Source of the DNA: Butyrivibrio sp. AE2015
GTDB lineage: Bacteria; Bacillota; Clostridia; Lachnospirales; Lachnospiraceae
Reading direction: 5' to 3'
Assembly (NCBI RefSeq): GCF_000420825.1
Contig: NZ_ATVR01000011.1
Span: forward strand, 1 to 64,000
Length of the DNA stretch: 64,000 bases
Of the stretch, positions 18,098-27,159 are shown piece after piece. A program made the position numbers and the translations under genes. Each line of letters begins with the position of its first letter. The first letter of the stretch is position 1. The notes under the pieces were generated by a model, which was given only the letters and a program-made list of their open reading frames with translations, ran no database searches and had not been told where the DNA came from.

Positions 18098-18141
18098 AAA
18101 AAACTCCCAATATGCTATTTTTAACTGCATACAGAGAGTTT
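18098..18141 (-). terminator. Terminator after the GH31 gene
   Basis: On the minus strand AAAAACTC pairs with GAGTTTTT and an inner TATGC pairs with GCATA. The hairpin is followed by TTGTTT and separates GH31 from glyA. Confidence 0.7.
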
Positions 18142-18159
18142 TTAATCTTAAATACAATA

Positions 18160-20148
18160 TCAAATTTTACAGAACACAGGAATTGATTCAAGTGGCGCCT
18201 TTGCTGTTATTGTCTGTCCGCCCTCATAAATTTTTTCATCGCGGATATCCTTCCACTTTCCCTTCGGAAGGTATACCTTTCTCTCAAAGCAGTTAAGGTC
18301 AGTGACAGGAGCAACAAGATATGAATGGCCAAACATGTACTCATCAAAAGTTTCCCAGCACTTTTCATCTTCAGGGAACTCATAGAAAAGAGTTCTCAAA
18401 AGAGGAGAACCATTTTGGCTGCTTTCCTCAAACAAGCTCTTGATATACGGCTTTAGCTCCAAACGAAGCTGCAGCTGCTTTTTCAGAATCTCGTAGACTT
18501 CTTCTCCATAGCTCCAAAGCTCGTTAGGCTGTCCTGTGTGAAGGTAGCCGCCTCCAAAATCCCTGTTATCAAGAGGTGCAATATCATAAGGGCCTCTATC
18601 ACCATGCATCCTAAGTACAGGAGAAAATACCGCAAATTCAAACCATCTGACAAGAAGCTGCTTAAAGTCAGGATCATTTACATCGTCAGTCATAAAGCCG
18701 CCAACATCAGTAGTCCACCATGAAATGCCACAAAGTCCCATATTAAGTCCCGCTGCGATCTGGTCCTTTAGGGACTCAAAGGTACTTGGAACATCCCCTG
18801 ACCACACAACGTTTCCATATTTCTGACTTCCTGCCCAGGCAGATCTTAAAAGATTGACCACAGGTTTATCAGTCTCTTTTTTCATATTCTCGTAAAAGAG
18901 CCTGCTATAATACTGTGGATAGATATTACTGACTTCAAGTCCCGGTCCAAGATAGTATCTAAGCGCATCAAAATCATACTTAACAAGATCCGGCTCTGAA
19001 TTATCAAGCCAGAACATATCTATTCCAAGGTCATAATAATTCTTTTTGCAGACATTCCACACATACTCTCTTGTCTCCGGATTGGTCGCATCAAGAATAG
19101 TGCAGTCGCCCTGATAGTCATAATTCTGCAAGCCGCCGCGTTCATTTTTTACCAAAAGGCCTTTCTCAAGCATATCATAGAAATGTTCGCTTCTCTTATC
19201 AACACTGGGCCATACGGAAACAACCACTTTTATTCCCATGCTGTGAAGTTCATCTACCATAGCTTTTGGATCAGGCCAGTAGGTCTCATCAAATTTCCAG
19301 TCCCCCTGCACCGTCCAGTGAAAGAAATCGATAACAATGCAGTCGATAGGTATTCCCTCGTCCTTGCACTTATGCGCAACTTCAAGTACTTCCTTTTGGG
19401 TGCGGTAACGAAGCTTGCACTGCCAAAGCCCCATCAGATCCTCCGGCATTTGTGGAGTTCTTCCGGTTACAGCAGTATAGTTTTCCAAAAGACCTTTAGG
19501 AGTATCAGACACAGTGATCCAATAGTCCATCTCCTTTGTGGCCTCTGCCACCCATTCAGTATAATTCATGCCAAATGTTGTTCTTCCAACAGCAGGATTA
19601 TTCCACAAAAATCCATATCCCAGACTTGATACCTCAAATGGAACCGACACCTGAGAATTGCGCTGTTCAAGATCCAGAATACAGCCTTTTAAATTGCTAT
19701 ATGGATGCTGGTACTGACCCATACCAAAGATTTTTTCCCCGTCATTACTCTCAAACTTAACAGTTATCCTGTAATCGCCGCCTACATGTGGCTTGTAATC
19801 ACGGTTGATGTATTTCAGACATCTCGACTCCTTAGACTCTGTGCCGCCATAGCATCTAAAGTACTCCCTAAGGATCATGGAGTCGTCCTTGTAAAAAGAA
19901 ATGACTCCTGCGAAATTGACAGTTGCCTTAATGCGACCGTTAATAATAGTTGCAAAAGGTCCATCTTCCCTTTGAGAAACAATAACTTCAGGCCTGGCAC
20001 TTTTCTTTTCAAGAGCCCAGTTATTCCCCGTAAAATCCGGATACATAGTACTTCTGACCCTGAACGAATCTTCGCCCCATCCTTCGATCCTAAGGGTCTC
20101 ACCCTGTCTTTTTGCTACTAATGCCCCATTTTCATCAGTAAAAACCAT
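18160..20148 (-). CDS. GH31 family glycosidase (alpha-glucosidase/alpha-xylosidase type)
   Basis: A 662-residue cytoplasmic enzyme without signal peptide. The GH31 barrel shows DCIVIDFFHW, the nucleophile motif MFWLDNSEPD, and the acid/base segment WSGDVPSTFE followed by GISWWTTDVGGF. N-terminal and C-terminal beta domains are present and length is typical. Substrate cannot be fixed; WLDNSEP resembles alpha-xylosidase-type members. The start at 20148 is preferred over an ATG six codons earlier because GGGGAGG lies 6 nt before it, inside the longer frame. It probably processes imported oligosaccharides in a plant-fibre degrader. Confidence 0.88.
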   Translation of the reverse strand: MVFTDENGALVAKRQGETLRIEGWGEDSFRVRSTMYPDFTGNNWALEKKSARPEVIVSQREDGPFATIINGRIKATVNFAGVISFYKDDSMILREYFRCYGGTESKESRCLKYINRDYKPHVGGDYRITVKFESNDGEKIFGMGQYQHPYSNLKGCILDLEQRNSQVSVPFEVSSLGYGFLWNNPAVGRTTFGMNYTEWVAEATKEMDYWITVSDTPKGLLENYTAVTGRTPQMPEDLMGLWQCKLRYRTQKEVLEVAHKCKDEGIPIDCIVIDFFHWTVQGDWKFDETYWPDPKAMVDELHSMGIKVVVSVWPSVDKRSEHFYDMLEKGLLVKNERGGLQNYDYQGDCTILDATNPETREYVWNVCKKNYYDLGIDMFWLDNSEPDLVKYDFDALRYYLGPGLEVSNIYPQYYSRLFYENMKKETDKPVVNLLRSAWAGSQKYGNVVWSGDVPSTFESLKDQIAAGLNMGLCGISWWTTDVGGFMTDDVNDPDFKQLLVRWFEFAVFSPVLRMHGDRGPYDIAPLDNRDFGGGYLHTGQPNELWSYGEEVYEILKKQLQLRLELKPYIKSLFEESSQNGSPLLRTLFYEFPEDEKCWETFDEYMFGHSYLVAPVTDLNCFERKVYLPKGKWKDIRDEKIYEGGQTITAKAPLESIPVFCKI

Positions 20149-20180
20149 TGCTGCCTCCCCTAACACATATATATAGTTTT

Positions 20181-20222
20181 AAAAAAGACCTCAATTACCA
20201 ATACTTTTTGGAAATTGAGGTC
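20181..20222 (-). terminator. Terminator after the PAP2 gene
   Basis: GACCTCAATT (20187-20196) pairs with AATTGAGGTC (20213-20222). On the minus strand the stem is followed by TTTTTT. Confidence 0.85.
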
Positions 20223-20228
20223 ATATTT

Positions 20229-20948
20229 TTAATTATAACGAACAGCCAGTTCTTCCTCTCTTCTCTTGCAGAAAGCCTCCAGTATGGAAGTATGATACAC
20301 AACAAGATAAAGAATGATCGCCATGATAAATGCTGTGATCACATCATACATGGAATGCTGCTTAATAAACAATGTAGAAAGAATAATCGATGTTCCTATG
20401 ATATCACTTACTATCTTACCTGTTTTACTAAAGCGTCTACTGCGATGGATTGCTATCATGGATCCAATCGAATTATATACATGAATGCTTGGCCATAAAT
20501 TTGCAGCCGTATCACTTTTATAAATAATCGCAACCAGATGAGTAAATATATTATCTCTAGGCATAACAGCAGGTCTTAGCTGATGCATGTTTGGAAACAA
20601 AGTCGAGATAATGAGAAAAATTGTCATACCTGTTGCTAAAAACGCGAAGTTTTTGTAATAATCCTCTACATCGCAGGAAAACATAAAAAACAAAAGCGTA
20701 AGTGAAACATACAAAAACCACATATAATACGGAATAACAAAGGCTTCTACAAAAGGGATCATATCATCGATAACAGTATGGATAACTGCATAATGTGAAA
20801 ATCTGTGTTTCTCGATCCAGATAAACCACATCAGATAAATAGGTCCATACACTAAAATAGGTGTTGAAAGTTTTAGCATATCATGCCAATAGTCCCTGTT
20901 TAGCGGCCTTCCTATCCACTCTTCAATTTTTACTTTCATGTTTTTCAT
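20229..20948 (-). CDS. PAP2-like membrane phosphatase
   Basis: A 239-residue protein with about six transmembrane helices. The C-terminal part carries PAP2 features: LRPAV, LWPSIHVYNSI in place of the usual PSGH region, and KQHSMYDV near the end for the third motif. The first motif is weak, so activity on a lipid pyrophosphate is likely but not certain. GAGGAG lies 3 nt before the first ATG and 12 nt before a second ATG at 20939, so either start is possible. Confidence 0.75.
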   Translation of the reverse strand: MKNMKVKIEEWIGRPLNRDYWHDMLKLSTPILVYGPIYLMWFIWIEKHRFSHYAVIHTVIDDMIPFVEAFVIPYYMWFLYVSLTLLFFMFSCDVEDYYKNFAFLATGMTIFLIISTLFPNMHQLRPAVMPRDNIFTHLVAIIYKSDTAANLWPSIHVYNSIGSMIAIHRSRRFSKTGKIVSDIIGTSIILSTLFIKQHSMYDVITAFIMAIILYLVVYHTSILEAFCKRREEELAVRYN

Positions 20949-21033
20949 AAACTCCTCAATTTAGAAAGAACACATATCAACTTCGTATTATTTTATCACT
21001 TAATTTTAGTAATACAAGCCGAACAAATTATAA

Positions 21034-21055
21034 AGAATCTGTTAACTCAGATTTT
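21034..21055 (-). terminator. Weak terminator after the GT2 gene
   Basis: AATCTG (21036-21041) pairs with CAGATT (21048-21053), followed on the minus strand by CTTTATAATTT. The stem is short, so termination may be partial. Confidence 0.45.
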
Positions 21056-22080
21056 TAATTGAAGTGGAATATCTTCTGAAGGAGCTTGTATCCTGCAAGT
21101 GTGATCTTTCGTCCCCCTTTTCCAGGAAGGTAGATATATGTTCCTTCAATACTGTATCTGATTTTAAGATAGAGCCAGTAGTTCTTGTCCTTAATATATT
21201 CAAGCAGCTCTTTTCTCTTTTTCAGGTTCTCCGGAGTATCCTCCGTGATCAAAAGAACTGATGAAATAGCTGTAATGATCTCAAGATAATTGAACATATA
21301 TTTATGTCTCTCTCTCTGAGAGCGGATCATTCCATAATTCTCTACATAGTAATCAACCATGAGCTTATTTACACGAAGCTGCTGGTCAATACGTGAAAGC
21401 ATGATCTTCTGATTAACTGACTGATCCTCACGGCCAATGTAGTAATAATAGAAATTGACATCAAGGTAGTACATAGTCTTAACAAAAGGAAGTGGATTAA
21501 ATACATAAATGTTATCCACATAAAATGTGTGCTCAGGGAGCTTGAGTCCACAATCCTTCAAAAGTTTTGTTCTGAAGATAACAGAATGCATCAAAAGATA
21601 ATGTCCCTTTGGAGTTCTCTTGATATCTTTCCATGTGAAGAGTTCCTCGATCGGGAACATTGAATTGTAGCGCATAACTTTATGTCTCTTCTCGCCAACC
21701 TTGTTGTAAACAAAGTTACTGATAAGAAGATCAAGCTGTTTCTCTCCTCCTGCAAGCTCTTCAAGAGTAGAAAGGATTTTTCTGTAAGCTATTTCTTTTA
21801 CCCAGTCATCTGAGTCAACTACTTTAAAGAACAAACCTGTAGCAGCTTCAAGGCCTGCATTTACAGCGCTGCCGTGTCCACCATTTGGCTTGTGGATAGC
21901 TTTACAGATTGTAGGATACTTTTTAGCATACTCATCAGCGATCTCAGCTGTCTTATCCTTTGATCCGTCATCTACTATAAGAATTTCTACATCCTCGCCG
22001 CCTACAAGAAGGGACTCGATACATTTTGACATATATCCTTCTGAATTGTAGCAAGGGATTGCAACAGAAAGTAATTTCAT
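21055..22080 (-). CDS. GT2 family glycosyltransferase
   Basis: A 341-residue GT-A transferase. The N-terminus shows LSVAIPCYNSEGY, IVDDGSKDKT and FKVVDSDDWV, which are the nucleotide-sugar and metal-binding (DxD-like) motifs. There are no transmembrane segments of note, so it acts at the cytoplasmic face, probably on a cell-surface glycan or lipid. Its stop is followed closely by a hairpin. It is 4 bp downstream of the DUF1653 gene and should be co-transcribed with it. Confidence 0.88.
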   Translation of the reverse strand: MKLLSVAIPCYNSEGYMSKCIESLLVGGEDVEILIVDDGSKDKTAEIADEYAKKYPTICKAIHKPNGGHGSAVNAGLEAATGLFFKVVDSDDWVKEIAYRKILSTLEELAGGEKQLDLLISNFVYNKVGEKRHKVMRYNSMFPIEELFTWKDIKRTPKGHYLLMHSVIFRTKLLKDCGLKLPEHTFYVDNIYVFNPLPFVKTMYYLDVNFYYYYIGREDQSVNQKIMLSRIDQQLRVNKLMVDYYVENYGMIRSQRERHKYMFNYLEIITAISSVLLITEDTPENLKKRKELLEYIKDKNYWLYLKIRYSIEGTYIYLPGKGGRKITLAGYKLLQKIFHFN

Positions 22081-22084
22081 TTTC

Positions 22085-22750
22085 TTAACTCCTTAATCTG
22101 GTACTCTCAAATTTTTCCATTGTTGTAAGACAGGTCCTAAGATCATTGTATCTGTCGTACACATCTCCTTCGTTAACAACAACGCCAAGTGACATGGCCA
22201 TAATATCTATCATATCATTTGTTATTATAGGACGAAGCTTGGTTAAAATATCGTTTTTATCTACAGCAAGATCTGCATCCATAAACTCTATAACAAGTGG
22301 ATTCAGATTCAGTTCCTTAGCCTCTGTGTCAATAGACTTATCCATAACTTCAGAATGCTTATAGGGTTCGCTCCTAAACTGCTTTCTTATTTCTTCCCTG
22401 TCGGTACTATTATTTTCTACTGTTTTTTCAGGACTTATAACATTTGATCCGATCTTTTCAGATGAAGCTTCAACATTATCAAGCCTTTCTGCATTCTCTG
22501 AATTTCTCTCTATCCTCTCAAAACGATATTTCTGTTTTACATCAGGGTATTTAACGTGATCAACTTCAGACATAAACATATCCAGCGGTCTTACATATAC
22601 TTTGTAATCACCATAAAGAGCCTGATAAACAACCATCTCTTCTCTTGTCTCGGAATGGATCGCAATAGAAACGATCTGATACATATTCCCCTTAAAATGC
22701 CTGAACAGTTCATAAGGTACAGGTCTTTTTCTCTCCATACGTCTCTCCAT
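22085..22750 (-). CDS. DUF1653 domain protein
   Basis: A 221-residue cytoplasmic protein. Residues about 9-75 are a DUF1653 domain (VPYELFRHFKGNMYQIV, VVYQALYGDYKVYVRPL, MF). The central part (80-140) is charged and of low complexity. A helical C-terminal region (about 145-221) is not recognised. DUF1653 is a small beta-barrel domain of unknown function. It precedes the GT2 gene. Confidence 0.75.
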   Translation of the reverse strand: MERRMERKRPVPYELFRHFKGNMYQIVSIAIHSETREEMVVYQALYGDYKVYVRPLDMFMSEVDHVKYPDVKQKYRFERIERNSENAERLDNVEASSEKIGSNVISPEKTVENNSTDREEIRKQFRSEPYKHSEVMDKSIDTEAKELNLNPLVIEFMDADLAVDKNDILTKLRPIITNDMIDIMAMSLGVVVNEGDVYDRYNDLRTCLTTMEKFESTRLRS

Positions 22751-22842
22751 TAATAAAAATCAATCCTCTAAATATAGTTTTAATTACAAACTATTTAGCC
22801 AATATGTTGTATAGTATAACCCTAAAATACTATATTTTCAAA

Positions 22843-23859
22843 TTAGTGCTTACGTGTTGCACTTATAATGACCATTTCTACACTTATTATGTAATCAAGC
22901 TTGCCTGTTTTTACAGCTTCATCATTGGAAGCGCAAAGTTCAAGGGCACTTCTAAGTTCCTCAAAAGTATACGCTCTTGCCCAGCTCTCATATTTTCCAA
23001 CAAGGAATGGAGCTATTCCTGCTCCTGAAGCTATCTGTGATCTGTCCTTGCGGTTTACACTCATCTCCTTTACCTGGAGCATAATATTAAACTGCCTTGT
23101 AATAAGCGCAAGTATTTTAGCCGGCGGTTCTTTCAAAGCCAAAAGATCATAGTAAAGGTCGATGGCTTTTTTCTGATCCTGGGAGGCTATTGCATCAGTC
23201 ATTGAAAATATCCTGCTTGTAAGCCATCCTGCACACACAGCATTTATATCCTCAACAGTTATCTCGTTTCTATCAATGCAGTAGCAAACAAGCTTTTCTA
23301 TCTCTGTACTGATATTGGACATATCCGTTCCAACTCTCTCAAGGAAAAAAGCTGCTGCCCTTGGAGATATATTTTTCCCTTCTGAAGCAAACTTCCCTGC
23401 TATCCACCTTTTCAAGGTATCTTCATCCTGAGTGTCGCAGTTCATTTCAAGGCCGATCTTGCTGACAGCCTTAAAAATATCTTTTCTTTTATCGACCTCT
23501 TTTTCTATGAATATGAAATAAGTAGTCTCTGAGGGCGATTTCAGATAATCAGCAAGTTCAGGGCATCCGCTCTTAAAAAAGCCGCTGTTTTCTACAAGGA
23601 TCACTCTCTTATCAGATAAAAAAGGCATAGTCTCAGCCATGTCTATGACCTGGGCCGGATTTATCTGGTCTCCTTCATACTTTGTGAAATTCATGGAAGA
23701 AGCTCCGCCCCCCAAAGCCTTCACAAGTTTATCTCTGTTCTGGAGTCTAAGATATGCTTCCTCGCCATAGATAAGATAGCATTTCTTAAACACCCCGTTT
23801 TTTATATCTTCATTAAGTTGTCTCTGTTTAACAGGAAAATCTGTTGTTTTAGCTGCCAT
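22843..23859 (-). CDS. holA: DNA polymerase III subunit delta
   Basis: A 338-residue clamp-loader subunit. CYLIYGEEAYLR near the N-terminus, LVENSGFFKS, and the helical C-terminal domain (RQFNIMLQVKEM) match HolA. It loads the beta clamp with delta-prime and tau. It follows comEC by about 56 bp, an arrangement often seen in Firmicutes. Confidence 0.93.
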   Translation of the reverse strand: MAAKTTDFPVKQRQLNEDIKNGVFKKCYLIYGEEAYLRLQNRDKLVKALGGGASSMNFTKYEGDQINPAQVIDMAETMPFLSDKRVILVENSGFFKSGCPELADYLKSPSETTYFIFIEKEVDKRKDIFKAVSKIGLEMNCDTQDEDTLKRWIAGKFASEGKNISPRAAAFFLERVGTDMSNISTEIEKLVCYCIDRNEITVEDINAVCAGWLTSRIFSMTDAIASQDQKKAIDLYYDLLALKEPPAKILALITRQFNIMLQVKEMSVNRKDRSQIASGAGIAPFLVGKYESWARAYTFEELRSALELCASNDEAVKTGKLDYIISVEMVIISATRKH

Positions 23860-23915
23860 AAAATCACACTCCGTAGACTATTCTAGCAGAAGGATGTATA
23901 AAAAGCCAATAATGC

Positions 23916-26198
23916 TCATTCCAAAAAACTCCTTAGTTTTATATGACCATCTTCAACCTCAACTGTTATGCATCCCTCTTCATCCGTTCTGTAGATTGCA
24001 GCTCCTATACTCTTTAGTCTCTCAAGAGTTTCTTTGTGGGGATGGCCGTATTTATTGCCCTCTCCGCAGGAAATAAGAGCCAGCTCAGGCTTCGTCAGCT
24101 CAAGAAACTCCTCGTCTGTGGTATACATTGAACCGTGATGGGCAACCTTAAGAAGAGTTACATCTTTCCTGCTCAACCTGAGTTTTTCCTTAACATTATC
24201 AAGTCCCTCTTTTTCCATATCTCCTGTAAAAAGAGCTGTGAAATCCCCATACTTCATGTAAAGCACTGTAGAATAGGCATTTGCTCCTTCTGTTACCATA
24301 TCCTTCTGAGGATTCAGACATAAAAACGATATATCTGACATATTAAAACTCTCACCCGTGTTTATATAAAAGATCGGAATGCCAAGCTCCTTAGCCCTCG
24401 TTTCAAGATGGTTGTAGTTCTCACCCCTGGATTTTACTGACACTTCAGGAAGAATAAGTTTTTTAATGCATACCCCTCCCTTTTCCATATCATCCATTAT
24501 CTCCAAAAGTCCGCTTATATGGTCCTCATCCTCATGAGTTACAATAGCCCCATCAAGTTTCCCGACGCCCTTATACTTTAGGAAAGGTATGATCTGATAC
24601 TTTCCAACGTTCTTCTTACTGGTACTTCCTCCATCGATCAGGATATTTTTCCCGTCTGAGGATATCAGTATTCCATCCCCCTGCCCCACATCTATCATAT
24701 TTATTTCAAGATCCGGATGAATACTAAAGGTAAGTACTGTTACAGAAAAAAGTATAAATAAAAATTTGAATGCATCAAACTTAATAAGCTCCCTGCGAGC
24801 ATACTTTTTACCAGCATGGTTATCCCTTTCAAAATACAAAAACGCTATAAATACGGTGATGAGAAGCACATAAATAACAACCTGTATTTTTGAGGAGTGC
24901 CCTACGTACCAGGTAAGCCCTCCATTTACCTTACTTATATTGCAGGACACTTTATAAAATAAAAGGATAATATGAGCGCCAAAACCAAATGCTTTTCCAA
25001 CAAAAATAATAAGAACTCCGACACTCATGCAGATTATTCCAATTACCATAAGCACGCCCATAAGTGGCAAAACTACCAGGTTTAAGACAATCGATCCTAT
25101 TGGATATGTGTAATAAAAGGATGTATACACAGGAAGCGTAACAAGCATTATCGCAAGACATGTAGAGACACAGTCAAGACACTTATTTAGTACCTTTTTG
25201 CTCAGACTTTCCTCAGTATCATCAGCAAACTTCATGGTAAATGGCGCATATGTTAAAACTTCAGGTTTTAAAAGGGGCTTTACAAGAGCAATTCCTATGA
25301 TTGCTCCAAAAGAAAACAAAAATCCGCTGCTATATAAATATAAAGGTTGCTCTAAGAGTAAGAGCATAAAAGCCAATGAAAGGCTTGTAAAAATATCATA
25401 CGTTCTTCCTAAAAGTGGTGCCAAAAGCCGCAGTGAAAACATAAGAATAGCTCTAAAAGCAGATGTATTCATTCCGCACATTGCCCCATAACAGAACATG
25501 ATGGTCAGCGCTATTGCCACAGATAATCCCCCGGGAGCCTTTATTTTCCTTAATAAGCGGTAAATTTCCATTCCGATTATTGATATATGAAGCCCACTCA
25601 CCGCCAGAATATGCATGATCCCGGAGTCTTTATACAGATTTTTTATATCCTCATCCATAAAAGATTTATCTCCAAGAAGCATTGCCTTCATGATGGCTGC
25701 ATCTTCTTCATCAAGAGTCTTATCAAGATTACTTTCAAATACAAGCCTTAGTTTATACAGACTTTCTTTGAAGAGATCCTTTTTGCCATTGGCTTTGTCT
25801 ATGTAAGCATTTTTGATCCGATATGCAATTTTTAAAGTTGAATAATAGAGGCGAGAGTCAAATTCACCGGGATTTCGCGGCGGTGCAAATTCATTTACCT
25901 TACCTGAGACAAGAACTGTCTCTCCAATAGAGGGCTCATAGGAGTCCGCAGATAAATAACATTCGATATATTCAAATTTTCCTTTTAAAGGTTTTCTTGG
26001 AACCAGATAAAGAGCTGTGTATATATCGCCAAGAGAGTTTTTCTTTTGTTCCTTTTGGATCACTACTCCAACAACTTTGGTAGTCTCAGTAAAACTCTCT
26101 TCCGGCTCATATACAGTCAGTTTAGAAATAGAAAATTCCAGATAAATATAGACAATCGCCGCCATTAAAAGCGCAACTGCGCAAAGCGGCCTTTTCAT
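23916..26198 (-). CDS. comEC: ComEC/Rec2 family DNA uptake protein
   Basis: A 760-residue protein with an N-terminal membrane/OB region (DUF4131-like, about 1-160), the Competence transmembrane domain (about 180-475, with ILAVSGLHISIIG), and a C-terminal metallo-beta-lactamase domain (about 500-760) with DVGQGDGILI, THEDEDHISG, FTGDMEKEG and KVAHHGS. All three parts are intact. It would form the channel for single-stranded DNA. A comEA-like gene lies further upstream in the same block. Confidence 0.95.
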   Translation of the reverse strand: MKRPLCAVALLMAAIVYIYLEFSISKLTVYEPEESFTETTKVVGVVIQKEQKKNSLGDIYTALYLVPRKPLKGKFEYIECYLSADSYEPSIGETVLVSGKVNEFAPPRNPGEFDSRLYYSTLKIAYRIKNAYIDKANGKKDLFKESLYKLRLVFESNLDKTLDEEDAAIMKAMLLGDKSFMDEDIKNLYKDSGIMHILAVSGLHISIIGMEIYRLLRKIKAPGGLSVAIALTIMFCYGAMCGMNTSAFRAILMFSLRLLAPLLGRTYDIFTSLSLAFMLLLLEQPLYLYSSGFLFSFGAIIGIALVKPLLKPEVLTYAPFTMKFADDTEESLSKKVLNKCLDCVSTCLAIMLVTLPVYTSFYYTYPIGSIVLNLVVLPLMGVLMVIGIICMSVGVLIIFVGKAFGFGAHIILLFYKVSCNISKVNGGLTWYVGHSSKIQVVIYVLLITVFIAFLYFERDNHAGKKYARRELIKFDAFKFLFILFSVTVLTFSIHPDLEINMIDVGQGDGILISSDGKNILIDGGSTSKKNVGKYQIIPFLKYKGVGKLDGAIVTHEDEDHISGLLEIMDDMEKGGVCIKKLILPEVSVKSRGENYNHLETRAKELGIPIFYINTGESFNMSDISFLCLNPQKDMVTEGANAYSTVLYMKYGDFTALFTGDMEKEGLDNVKEKLRLSRKDVTLLKVAHHGSMYTTDEEFLELTKPELALISCGEGNKYGHPHKETLERLKSIGAAIYRTDEEGCITVEVEDGHIKLRSFLE

Positions 26199-26211
26199 AT
26201 AAAACTCCTAA

Positions 26212-27159
26212 TTATTCGACAATATCAAGATTTCTCTCATAAGGACCTGAAATCACAAAATCCATAAAGGTAAATGATGGTTCTCCGTTTACGGAAAGAA
26301 CTACCTTGTTGACATCAGAAAACTCTGTAACAGTGTTCACTATTGAATAAAGTGCAACTTCAGCAGATATATTCTGTGTCTGTGTCAAAAATGTTGAATC
26401 AAAGTCTATATAGCAGACTCCGTCTTTTATATTTACACTTTTTATCTTGCTGTCCTTATTCACTGTAGGAAATGCCACATCTGTGTTAGGTCCGCTTATG
26501 ACCTGTTCTACAGCAAGCCTTTCCATTGAAATATTACTGTTGTAGACAACAGATCTGTAGACAGGAACCAGTTTAGTCCCTGTTTCATCGGCAAAATACA
26601 GCTTCAGCTCAATCTTCTCATAGGTACTTATTTCTTTTCCCACATTATAGATGAAGGTATCAGCGGACATATTTCCGATTACGCTTCCATAATGATCTGT
26701 AAGAGGTGTCCCCTCCACCTGGAATGTAACGTATTCTACATCATCAAGCTGGCAAAAAGTCCTGACGATCGCAGCTCTGTCAAGTATCTCTATAGTTCTC
26801 CCAAGCTCATTGTACTTGCGGTCAAAATTAAGTGTAAGGAGCTTATCCTTCAGAGAATAGTTTATAAGCTTGATATCGCCTGCAATGGGTGCCTCGTATT
26901 GAAGCCTGTCAGGCATGGTTTCAAGTGCCGTAACAAGTTCATTTATAACTGCTTTGGAATCCGACTTATCAGATTGTATCTCATAGTTTTCCGAAACAAT
27001 CCCAGTCTCGCTGCTGTTTACATAATAAACTTTAAAAGCACCGGAATCATCACGACTTTTTCTCTCACAGGAAACAGATGTAACCATGATGAGCATTCCA
27101 ATGAAAACAGGCATTATTCTTTTGTATAATAATTGTCTTTTATTCATAGTCTTAATCAT
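26212..27159 (-). CDS. GerMN domain lipoprotein
   Basis: A 315-residue exported protein with a basic N-terminus, a hydrophobic stretch and a probable lipobox ending at Cys (VTSVSC). Two GerMN repeats follow (about 70-175 and 200-310; VYYVNSSETG and KLYFADETGTKLVP open them). The domain occurs in Bacillus spore-germination protein GerM and in related lipoproteins. The start at 27159 is chosen because ATG overlaps the histidine kinase stop (ATGA). It is probably co-transcribed with the two-component system and may belong to its signalling or cell-wall regulon. Confidence 0.8.
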   Translation of the reverse strand: MIKTMNKRQLLYKRIMPVFIGMLIMVTSVSCERKSRDDSGAFKVYYVNSSETGIVSENYEIQSDKSDSKAVINELVTALETMPDRLQYEAPIAGDIKLINYSLKDKLLTLNFDRKYNELGRTIEILDRAAIVRTFCQLDDVEYVTFQVEGTPLTDHYGSVIGNMSADTFIYNVGKEISTYEKIELKLYFADETGTKLVPVYRSVVYNSNISMERLAVEQVISGPNTDVAFPTVNKDSKIKSVNIKDGVCYIDFDSTFLTQTQNISAEVALYSIVNTVTEFSDVNKVVLSVNGEPSFTFMDFVISGPYERNLDIVE